DNA of 43,939 bases from Zygnema cylindricum. Lineage: Eukaryota; Streptophyta; Zygnematophyceae; Zygnematales; Zygnemataceae. Positions 10,493 to 18,847 of this stretch are shown here, piece after piece (the first letter of the stretch is position 1; every line of letters starts with the position of its first letter). A program made the translations under genes and the position numbers. The stretch is from the NCBI GenBank assembly GCA_037447655.1, contig JBBHKE010003069.1, positions 169,836 through 213,774 on the forward strand. Reading direction: 5' to 3'. The notes below the pieces were generated by a model. It did no database searches, had not been told where the DNA came from, and worked only from the letters and a program-made list of their open reading frames with translations.

Positions 10493-10779
10493 TGCCCGAG
10501 AATCCCTAGGGAAGGGCCCACAGCCCGGGGTAGTTGGCCTCGGATTCCTGCAAAGAACCCCCCCTCACCCCCAAATGCGAAAGACTTCCCAGAATAATGA
10601 TCATGCCCCTTGCTGACCCCCTATCCTTCCCATAGATATGCATGCAAAGATAGGAGAGACATCGGAACCGGTGTAAGAGCAAGTGCATCGGGGGGGGCGA
10701 AAAGATCTCCTTTCCCCCTTCCTTTCCCATTAGGCCAGGGAAAGGGATTTAGGTTCTCGGTAGTCGGGTCGGTCCTCCA
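10493..10779 (-). repeat. Repeat R, copy b
   Basis: Second copy of the repeat at 9011-9296. On the minus strand it directly follows a purine tract (AAGAGGGGGGGAAGT, about 10780-10795) that looks like the polypurine tract of gypsy D. R copy b may therefore be the 3' LTR, or the first part of the 3' LTR, of gypsy D. Confidence 0.75.
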
Positions 10780-10878
10780 ACTTCCCCCCCTCTTAGTCAG
10801 CCTTGACTAAGAAAAAGAAATAGTTACCCGCCCAATTCACAGTTCCCGCAAAACCATGGACTAGGGGATGGAGAGCAT

Positions 10879-10982
10879 CATTCCCACGAGGAAGGGAGAC
10901 GAGATGGATGCCAACACTGGCCGCACTGATTCCAGACCAAGATGTCGTGCTGCTGGGAGGACAGGTTACATGATGAAGAACA
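10879..10982 (-). pseudogene. Degenerate PHD-finger-like tail of the gypsy D integrase
   Basis: After the integrase C-terminal region (GRRIKENQINLAPCHH), the frame of 11150-10878 reads CSSSC, then eleven residues, WNQC, GQCWH and PSR. The spacing C-x3-C-x11-W-x2-C-x4-H-x2-R is that of a PHD finger (C-C-C-C-H-C) with the third Cys now Trp and the one after His now Arg. The Trp before His is typical of PHD fingers, which read histone H3 tails. The last Cys pair is not visible. In an integrase tail such a domain would be expected to steer insertion to chromatin. Chance spacing cannot be excluded. Confidence 0.5.
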
Positions 10983-11029
10983 AGAAGGGTGATCGGCAAA
11001 GGAAGTCATGTGGAAAGTGGGTTCGTCTT

Positions 11030-11217
11030 CTAATCCTCGGTGATGGCAAGGAGCCAAATTGATCTGATTCTCTTTAATTCTTCGACCATCTTTCCTCTCC
11101 AAATTTGAACTCCCTTGTTTGAGACTTCCACCACTTTCAAAATCACCCACCCGGCAGAAATGTCAAGCATGTCCTTTTTCTGTTGCATTCTATATACAAA
11201 ATATCCCGCCATAAACT
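11030..11217 (-). pseudogene. Gypsy D integrase C-terminal segment
   Basis: This continues the integrase across the LTR at 11218-12399. The minus frame reads MAGYFVYRMQQKKDMLDISAGWVILKV, the usual gypsy integrase C-terminal GDFVYL-type region. A frameshift near 11090 moves the continuation (EGKDGR-type text, here ERKDGRRIKENQI) to the frame ending at 10878. Confidence 0.85.
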
Positions 11218-12399
11218 TGAAACTCTGAGACTTTCATTGGCCCTCAGAGTAAGCAGATCCAAAAAAAACTAAACTAGATAGTGCCGACTCCAAGTTGATA
11301 TAAACCCAAGTGACTGACCCCTTGACAGTCAGAACCCCAATATATATTCACCCTTGTGAAATAACACATTATGTGTGCTCAGTTCCATCACAGAATGCAA
11401 AGTTTGAATATGAGATTTGGACACATTCACCCACTTTTACTTTCCCTTCAAAATGCAGCCACCCTGGCAGACAAAAAACTCTGACCGATTTCACCCCTGT
11501 GTAGCCTGGACTCCCATGAGTCTGCAGCAAATAGAATCACTGAAAATGGTCAAGTAAAAAAATAGTTATGGCTGGCCAAAGTTTGCCATTTATACAAGGT
11601 GCTCTCTGGGAGAGGCAGCTACTTACCCAAAATTTTCTAAGTCCTATTCCCTCTCTAAAACTCTATCTATTGAAGTACAGCACCAATCAAATTAGTGTGT
11701 CGTACAGAAAAGTACAGGTGCCGGTGTACTTTCTATACGGCCATTGTACAACATGGCCAAAATGTCAACACGTGTCATATATCTATTTGTTCCCATAATC
11801 TCCGGTGTCGCCGCAATCCAATGTTGACGTGCCATGTGTCATCCTATGTGGCGATGACAGCAAACCGCCAAAAGTACATATCCCGCGATGGCGGCGCCTA
11901 TTGTGGTCGTCCGATCAAATCCGGCTATATTGCTAGCCGTTGAAAATAGACACGCGCTATTTGTTTTGCGGTCGAACCAAATGCGCGGTATCCGTTTCAA
12001 TAAATAAATCTGTACTCCGAACTATCCATAATTGTATCTATGCAATACGTATATATTTCCAGTTAAATGAACTAGTCTACGTGTAACTATATAAATAATT
12101 ATCAAACCTCATACGTTGTAATACCAGCTCTAGTCTAAATGGATAAAGTCACCGGCTAACGGTGAGTTGACAGACGGTAGGTACCACGGTCAATTCATGG
12201 GTCTGTCAAATACATTTTGGTAAGTCTTACTAATTTACCCCTGTCTTCTCTAGAGAGCTTAGGCAGTCATGGCTCTAGCTCCCTATCTAGCCTTTAGTGA
12301 CTACAACAAGTGTGGGGGCTTAGAGAGGGGAGTTAGAGGCATACTGCCTCTGCCTTTTTCTATCCTATTACAAACCTAGAAAATACACAAATATCAACA
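11218..12399 (-). repeat. Solo LTR of the copia B-related family, inserted in the gypsy D integrase
   Basis: On the plus strand it starts TGAAACTCTGAGACT and ends ATATCAACA. It is collinear with, but diverged from, the copia B LTRs (22123-23172). It is flanked by AAACT (11213-11217) and AAACC (12400-12404), a target duplication with one change. Integrase coding (RRF on the right, GYFVYR on the left) resumes across it. The GTAC-rich promoter part and the antisense tRNA-like module are recognisable. No internal element sequence remains, so it is a solo LTR left by LTR-LTR recombination. Confidence 0.88.
12125..12210 (+). ncRNA. tRNA-like module (antisense) in the solo LTR
   Basis: A perfect A-box type sequence TAGTCTAAATGG lies at 12131-12142. 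A weak B-box type sequence (GGTCAATTC) lies about 55 bases later. It is on the strand opposite to LTR sense, at the same relative place as in the copia B and C LTRs. It is probably a relic. Confidence 0.4.
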
Positions 12400-12404
12400 A
12401 AACC

Positions 12405-14205
12405 GTCGCTGTCTGGGCACATAATACCTGTTCCAGCGTTGGGAATACCACAATTGATACCAGTGTTCTGCCGCCTGTAAATTCCCCATGGCGAGAGGCA
12501 TATCTCGGTGGAAGATCTTGGCACGATCGGCGATCAGTTTTTCGACAGTCCCTTTGTGATCCATTTCTAGGAGGACCACAGTTTGGGCCGAGGCAGCCCC
12601 GGGCAGAATGGGATGTCGTCCGAATAAGATGAATTAAGGACTATAGGAGTGGAGGGATGCTTGTCTGCTGAATCTGTATCCCATTGCAATCCAAGGCACC
12701 CTTTTGTCCCATTCTCCCAAGTCCTCTTCCACGGCATATTTCCGTAGGGATCGCTTCACTGTTTGTACGCACCTTTCGGCCAAACCGTCGGCTTAAGGGT
12801 GGTCGCGAGTGGTAATTTGATGGTCGATGAGGCATTTCTCCAAAAGATTTGTAAATTCTCTGGCGAATTCCGATCCCTGGTCTGTAAGAACCTCTGTTGG
12901 CGCTCCAAATTCGGACAGGATCCTCTGCAAGAAAGCGTCGGCGAAGGACTTGGACTCCTTTCGGGGCAAAACCACAAGCTCTATCCATTTGGAGAAATGT
13001 TCAATCATGAACAGGACGAAACAATTCCCACGTCTGCTGGTTGGAAGAGGTCCCAAAAGATCCAAAGACCACCGATAAAACATCCCTCGGATAAGGAGAG
13101 AATGTAGCTCAGTCCCGCCCTTATTGTCAAACGAGGCCTTAACTCGATCGCAGGAAGAGCAAGTTTGTACGATTCGGTTGACTTGGGCCCGCAACCCGTG
13201 CCACCAATACGAGCCTGTAACTAGGGAAGTGGTCCGCTTTTGCCCTAAGTGTCCACATTGCTTGTGGAGATTAGTAATCAAAGTTTCTCGATCTGATGGG
13301 GGAGGAACCACTTTCCTCGTACCGTCTGACCATTTCCGGAGGAGAACACCTCGGTCCCATTCATACGCCGCCATCCAGGTCTGTAGTCGGTACAATTGAA
13401 CTCCAGCCAAATGGGGAAGAGGCGATCCCTGCTGGATGGATAGGAGAGCCTCGGAGTCGTTCCAGATGTCTTTCGGTCCGGCTCCAATGGGTGCTTGCCC
13501 CTCAACATCTGCTGCAAAGGTGGACAGTGACCCCCCAGATGGAGGAAGCCAAATTAAGGCGAAGGATGCTCGATAAAGTCCCAAGCTGATTACCGGGTCT
13601 TCTTCATGCCGAGCGCCGGTGGAATTCAGTGTAGAAGGATTAGGGTTTCGGCTAAGTCCGTCGGCATTCCCATGGATTTCCCTTGCCCGGTGAACGATGC
13701 TAAAATCATATTCATGCACGATAAGCAGCCATCTGGCGAGTTTGCCGGTCAACTTTCTATTCTCCATGATCAATTTCAGGGGTTGGTGGTCGGTTATCGT
13801 TATGAAAGGGACCCTGTACAAATAAGGCCTGAAATGGTGGATGGCCCACACAGCTTCCAAAAGCTCCCCCTGGTAACTACTATAATTCCCTTCAGCTTGG
13901 TTGTTGCTTCGGCTAGCATAAGCCACCATATACTCGGCTGCGGCGTCGTCAACTTGGGCCAAAACCGCTCCCAATCCAAACCTACTCCAATTAGTGTAAA
14001 AAAGCAAAGGTCTTTGGTGATCAAGCATCAGGCGCACAAGGTGTTGCTTTAGGGAATCTTTCAAGAACTGGAAAACGATCTGCTGTTCCTGGGCCCACAA
14101 CCATTCTTGATCTTTCCGCAATAGCTTATTTAGGGGCTGGGCGTGACTACTGAACTCAGGAATAAACCTACGATAGTAGTTGGACAAGCCGAGAAAGGTG
14201 CGCAA
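12405..14205 (-). pseudogene. Gypsy D RT end, RNase H and integrase
   Basis: Open from 14205 to 12793 and readable in the same domain down to 12405. It begins at the RT thumb (MRTFLGLSNYYRRFIPEF). RNase H follows (FGLGAVLAQ, YASRSNNQAEGNYSSYQGE, ITDHQPLKLIM); its first catalytic site reads YTNWS where TDWS is usual, so Asp is now Asn. The integrase zinc region is HLGQKRTTSLV...CSSCDR. The integrase core has WSLDLLGPLPTS, LTDQGSEF and, past a TAA at 12793-12795, ADGLAERCVQTVKRSL, completing DDE. The segment ends at RQRRF where the solo LTR begins. This integrase type (SLDLLGP, HFSKWIEL) is distinct from that of gypsy 1. Confidence 0.92.
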
Positions 14206-14309
14206 GGTAAAAATATCCTGGGGGGAGGAAGAGTGTCAAGGGCTGCAACCTTAACAATATGGGGACCCACTGTCCGAAGAGTCAACTCATGTCCGAGGTA
14301 AATAATTTT

Positions 14310-15305
14310 CTATACCCCAAAAATACCCTTGCCCGGGTGACATTTCAAGCTCGCTGCTTGAAAGGCCCGGAGAACGATTTGGATATGCTCCAGGTGTTCT
14401 TCAAAGGTATTAGAGAATATTATCACATCGTCGATGTAGCACCGGGAACAATTGATTCCTCGGAGGGCTTTGTCCATGGCTCGTTGGAACTTGGCTAGTG
14501 CATTCTTCAATCCGAAGGACATATAAATCCACTCCTAAAGTCTGGATCCGGCCCAGAAAGCCGTTCTCTCCCGGTGTTTTGGTTCCGTGGCAATCAGGTG
14601 AAATCCATTCTTCATATCCAGTGTGGAGAAGATAGTGGCCCCGGCAAGGGAGTCAAAAATCTCTTCCGGGGTTGGCATTGGATAACGGTCAGGAATGGTG
14701 GCCGTGTTCAGCATGTGGTAATCCTCACACATTCGGAAATCTACAGTTTTCCCATATGAATCCTTCTTAGGAGGGAGAACTGTGGGGGAAGCAAACCCAT
14801 GGAGTCCAGTGCTTTCCTTAACCAACCCGGGGCCTACCAAAGTTTGGACCTTTGCGGTGAAAAACTCTTTCTCCTTGAAGCTGAGAGGGTACTTTTTCTG
14901 CCAAACAGTTGCGGTTTCGTCGATCAGGTCAATACGAAAGGGGGTTCCTTTGTATATTCCGACATATGTTTCTCACCAGCAAAAAACCTGATTGTTTTTG
15001 GCCAAGACTTCCGTTAGCTGTTCTTTCTGCTGAGGCTCCAGCTGCTCCCCCAAAGTCCACTCCATCTTTCCCGGCTCAACTCCGGCCCAGGCTTCCAGTG
15101 GTCTCCCCCAAAGATTGATATTGAATTCTACCCCAACCGGTGGATCCGCCTCTACTCCTTCCGATAATACTTTACTGTTGACAACTTCCGCTAAGCTGTC
15201 ATTTTCTGAACTAGCGCTCCCCCCCACTGAAGGAACTCCTGGGTGTAGAATTTTTCTCCTCTGTCTCCCCCCTTCAAGCTTCAAACTGGCTTGCATTGAC
15301 AACAA
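14310..15305 (-). pseudogene. Gypsy D reverse transcriptase and pre-RT linker
   Basis: The linker at 15305-14973 (KMEWTLGEQLEPQQKEQLTE) leads into RT. The fingers region at 14840-14535 has GFASPTVLPPKKD, DFRMCEDYHMLN and FSTLDMKNGFH. The palm at 14522-14310 has MSFGLKNALAKFQRAMDK and the catalytic CYIDDVIIFS. Stops or frameshifts separate these blocks (near 14525-14535, 14225-14300 and 14850-14970). Catalytic residues of the palm are present, so loss is through frame damage. Confidence 0.9.
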
Positions 15306-15314
15306 TTTTGGAGC

Positions 15315-16092
15315 TTAAAGGTAACTTCTGCAAGAATATGGAGAATGGAGACTGGAATATGCAAGAGCGTGTTTTGTAACCCATGTAATGGCATTCAAAT
15401 CCATGCTTTGCCCGATTAGGCCACACCTTTGTAGGTCTGAAATACCAAGTGCGGCCGTGATTCCCGTATGAAATCCCATGGCTTGTTCTCGTTCCGAAAT
15501 TGTCGGTGTTGTCCAAATTCCGTCCTTCCTGTCAAAAATCATCTCAGCTGCTCCTTTTCTGAAGGCTTGACTGTGAGGAAAAGAGACCAACGTGGGGAGG
15601 GCTCGGCGAGGAGTTCCGGGTTGCATTGGAAGAAAGGAGGACGATCCGGTTTGGTTACAGGTGTGGCTAGTCTCCCTTCTCCAAGTATTTGCTGTAATGA
15701 AGTGTGAGGGTTTGGGGTCTGTTTATCCAACAGTTGCCGGAGTGCCGCAAGCGCGATCATATTGGTCCAATATGCCCGTAGTCTGTGTGCTCAAGATCCC
15801 ATCTGAGCAGCGTCAAAAACCAAAGGAGCTCCGAAAGTTCGGGTTAGTTGTTTCCAGCTGTTTGCAACCTGTATTCGTTTATCATCCCCCGGGTGGACGT
15901 TCTCCAGGATGTACCCCACTGGTGTGTCCTGGAGCTGTTGAATCTACGGTATTAATGTAATCATTTGGTCGAAGGTGCAACTCCTGCGGTCTTGATGCCC
16001 TTTTCGTTGTCTTGCGAGGGAAAATCCCTGACAAGGCCATCCTGCCACAACTAGATCAATTCTGCCCATATTTGCTAAATGGGGTGCCATAA
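15315..16092 (-). pseudogene. C5 cytosine DNA methyltransferase domain, motifs IV to X, inside gypsy D pol
   Basis: This domain would transfer a methyl group from S-adenosylmethionine to cytosine in DNA. Motif IV is plain: DLVVAGWPCQGFSLARQRKG, with the catalytic Cys of PCQ at 16033-16031 (codons 16036-16028). Motif VI is YILENVHPG (Glu-Asn-Val at 15904-15896). Motif VIII follows as DAAQMG, a TGA, then HRLRAYWTNM (about 15813-15758). After a variable target-recognition region and one frameshift (about 15540-15630) come motifs IX and X, ISEREQAMGFHTG and GLIGQSMDLNAITWV. In-frame stops lie between motifs IV and VI and in motif VIII. It stands between protease and RT, on the same strand and in pol order, so it belonged to the element. 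The nearest family look is DRM/DNMT3-like, judged by eye. Confidence 0.88.
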
Positions 16093-16107
16093 TGTTTCCA
16101 CATTTTA

Positions 16108-16878
16108 GGGAAGACTCTCACAGACTCTATCTACTGATGTACGGAACCAATCAGAATTGAGTTCCGTACGCAAAAGTACAGCTGCCGGTGTACTTTAGGT
16201 ACGGACATTGTACGACATGGCCTAAATGTCGACACATGTCAAATCCGGATTCAGTACCATAATCTCCGGAGATTCCACAATCCAACGGAATTTTTGCCAG
16301 GCGTCATCCGCTGTGGCGATGGCCACAAACCGCCGAAATCTTCCTCCGCGATCTCGGCGCTAATCCCGGCCGTCCGATTAAATTCGGATTTAATCGTAGC
16401 CGTAATAAACACATGCGCGGTATTTGTTTCACTTACGAAACGAATGCGCGGTATTGATTTTTTTTCCGTACCGTAATTTGTACATTATAAACTACTGGAT
16501 CTATGTATCCCGTAATCCGTAACAGTTAAACGATTTATCGTACGTATACAAGTTTAAATAAATATCAAACTATGTAGTGCGTAACACTACTGCTAGAGTT
16601 AACGGCTAAGGCTACCGTCTAATTCCTGTCTGCCGGCCGATAGGTACAAGGATCAAATCTTGCCGCCGGCACATACCTTTTAGATATAATAAATCCTAAT
16701 ACAAAATTTCCGTAAACCTCAGGATAGCCAAGGTAGCCATGGCTCTAGCTTCCTCTCCAATTTCTCAGTGACTGCGATAAGTTTGAGAGTTGGAGAGAGA
16801 AGTTAGAGATAGACTGCCTTGGCTTCTATATTTCTTTTCAGACCTAGAAAATACTAATAAAAACCATTAGTTTCTACA
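16108..16878 (-). repeat. Truncated copia B-type LTR inserted in the methyltransferase
   Basis: It matches the copia B LTRs from about their position 22410 to the end (TTTCTACA). The first ~290 bases on the plus strand are absent. No target duplication is visible (ATGAC follows on the right and is not found on the left). Host methyltransferase sequence corresponding to motifs II-III is also missing, so the insertion was accompanied or followed by a deletion. Confidence 0.85.
16588..16672 (+). ncRNA. tRNA-like module (antisense) in the truncated LTR
   Basis: It contains GGATCAAATCT (near B-box) about 55 bases after TAGAGTTAACGG (near A-box). It is collinear with the module in the copia B LTRs. 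Confidence 0.35.
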
Positions 16879-16960
16879 ATGACTCCACCCGATATCCTGC
16901 TTTCAAAATTGCTTCTTAATCGGAACTAATTCCTAAAAATAAAGATTAAATCCGAAGTCT
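16879..16960 (-). pseudogene. C5 methyltransferase motif I fragment
   Basis: The minus strand reads LFLGISSD, a stop, then EAILKAGYRVESL. This corresponds to the SAM-binding motif I (DLFxGIGSxLEAxLxAG) and ends exactly at the truncated LTR. The motif is degraded: the usual Phe-x-Gly-x-Gly reads Leu-Gly-Ile-Ser. Together with 15315-16092 it delimits one methyltransferase split by the LTR. Confidence 0.7.
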
Positions 16961-17347
16961 GGTGTTGGGGACTCTTAATGACACCACTTGTCGATGTAAG
17001 TCCTTGTTACAAGTCTTGGTTTGGAAAACATAGGACCCAGTTGTCGATTCCATTTTCGCTAATGATAATAAGGCGAAGAAAGCATGATCTACTCCCCGTC
17101 GGAGTTTTACAACCTGCAATAATCTATGTGTGTATTCCCTCGCCCACTGCTTGGAAATCGGGAATTGCTAGATGTCCTCTACGATATCGATGGAAGAATC
17201 AAACAGTTCGGCCGGAGAGGATGTAGAATACACTAGGTAAAAGCCAGATATAGGAACATTTGTCTTTCCCCTGTTTTATAAATCTAAAGGAACCACCACC
17301 TTGGTTCCTTCGGGATTTCAGTGGTCTCGAACGCTACATTGCTCTTT
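16961..17347 (-). pseudogene. Gypsy D pol segment between protease and methyltransferase
   Basis: The protease frame continues with a few stops (near 17340, 17315, 17280 and 17170). It contains a readable stretch including AREYTHRLLQVVKLRRGVDH. I do not recognise a domain. It may be the N-terminal part of the methyltransferase module. Confidence 0.5.
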
Positions 17348-18229
17348 TCAAACACTTAAACTCATATTTATCAGGGTCCAAGTAGCCATTCCCAACACGA
17401 TTTCAAAGTGATTACCTTCTACCACTAAGAAAGGAAGTTCAATTTTCCCCTTCTGTCCAGCATCATCGGAGAATTCAATGTTCATGGCTTTGATGATTCC
17501 ATGGACGGGCTGACTGCCGCTGCTGACCGTGCTTAAGCAGATGTTACTTGGGCAGATTTGGGGTCTGAGTTCACTCGGTATTTTCTGCAATGCCGGAGTG
17601 GTGATAAGGTTTGGAAGTGCTCCGGTGTTGACCACAGCGTCTTGGTACCCGCCGTACCCATTAAGTTTGAAATTGCCCGTTCGGTTCAGAATGAGCGCTA
17701 CTGACAAGGTTTTGTAGTCCCTATCCACCATAGGGGTTTTAGGCTCTGCTGACAAATATACCGTCGTGGGTGGTGTTGCCCGGTTGACTTTGTATTTGCC
17801 AGAATAAATTTCTTCTCCCAAGGCTTGAATGAGGATATCTTCGGGCAGATTATGGGAGGAAGCGAGGGTCTTAACATGAGTCAAGGCATATGGCATAAGG
17901 TGCCGGACTAGCATGACAGCAGGCTTTGAGGAGGGAGTGGGGCTCTCGGGGATGAAGCCGGCGAATCTGGCTTCGATCCTTTTTGTACCCCTCCTTGTAA
18001 TCACTTTCAGAACCTGAATCAGGCATTGGTGGAGTTTTGGGTGCCTCCTCGTCCGGAAGTTCGGCCATGAACCGCTCAAACCAATCTTGAGTGCTCTGTT
18101 TGTCCTCTTCCAGTGATTTCTTCTCCTGCTGTAGTTTCTTGCTCTTGTAATTTTCGAAACCGAGAGGCAGTTAAGGCTTAGGAGGAGGAGGCGGAGGTTG
18201 GGTGGGCTTAATTCGAAGACTTCTGTCAC
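17348..18229 (-). pseudogene. Gypsy D protease region
   Basis: The frame is open for 293 codons. Its C-terminal third is a retropepsin-like protease, which would cut the polyprotein: VNTGALPNLIT stands where the active site DTGA...LIT is expected, then IELPFLVVEGNHFEIVLGMATW resembles the flap and the ILG strand. The catalytic Asp reads Asn (one G to A change), so this copy is inactive. The N-terminal part (MLVRHLMPYALTHVKTLA) is probably the end of gag or a linker. Confidence 0.72.
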
Positions 18230-18830
18230 TGTTTAGCACTACTACCCAGGGCGTGAAAGATAAAGGCTCGGTGGCCTTCCAGTTGTGGTCCTTCTTGCTC
18301 ATTTTCTGCTTGTTTCTCCTCTAATCAGAGGTTGAAGAGCAGAGTTGTCTACGACCATCTCCCACTCCCACATTCCACGCTTCGTGAAAGAAATTGCTAG
18401 CATGGTGGGCATTTGGGGGTTCCAAATCCCAACCCATCATATCATCTTCGTTAGCACCTGATGTGCTTTGAAGCTCAAGGAAAACTAGCTTTTGTAGTAA
18501 CTCTTGCTTCTGTCTTTGGAGTCGTTGCGCTGTCGTAAGAGGTGCAGGCCGGTAAGTCGATCCTAAACAAAGAGCAGCCAATTCTGCAGCCATGGCAGCC
18601 ATCTGCTGACTCTGCTGTTAGATTATTATCTCTGGTGTAAGTCTTACTGAAGCTGTCGTTAATTGTTCTGGTGTCACTAGTGTAGGCAGCACTGGGTGCT
18701 CCCAAGGGTAAAGGAGTTGTAGGGGAAGAGGGTTAACGGCAGTCTCTCCTCCTCCTGTGAACAGAGCGAATTGCATCATTTCTTTCGGGGTCCCGTTCTT
18801 CCGGAAACATTGCCCCTCCATTTCCGTACT
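18050..18830 (-). pseudogene. Gypsy D gag-like region
   Basis: From ATG near 18821 (MEGQCFRKNGTPKEMMQF) the minus strand is readable, through several stops and frame changes, to about 18050. A helical segment (TAQRLQRQKQELLQKLVFLELQ) and a charged Lys/Glu-rich part are visible. I see no zinc knuckle. Its place directly after an LTR end and before protease makes gag the likely identity. Confidence 0.5.
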
Positions 18831-18847
18831 GTACTTATTCACGGGAA
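18826..18847 (-). repeat. 22-bp relic of an LTR-X 3' end and leader start
   Basis: These 22 bases are identical to 20895-20916, which span the LTR-X/leader junction of D1. Here they follow ORF1-type coding sequence on one side and lead into the gypsy D gag on the other. They mark the fusion point of two elements. Confidence 0.75.

Larger units (their letters stand above)
10780..18847 (-). mobile_element. Gypsy D: Ty3/gypsy element encoding a cytosine-5 DNA methyltransferase
   Basis: The minus strand carries, in order, a gag-like region (18830-18050), protease (within 18229-17348), C5 methyltransferase (about 16960-15315), RT (15000-14206), RNase H and integrase (14205-11030) and a degenerate PHD-finger-like tail. 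Two LTRs have inserted into it, at 11218-12399 and about 16108-16878. The 5' LTR is lost except for its last bases at 18842-18847. Coding sequence is broken by stops and small frameshifts, and protease and RNase H catalytic Asp positions now read Asn. It is a dead copy, but the domain order is clear. Confidence 0.9.

Noticed and set aside
12641-12988. Open frames overlapping the gypsy D integrase in other frames
   Set aside because: The integrase text in the main frame is conserved; the others have no recognisable content.
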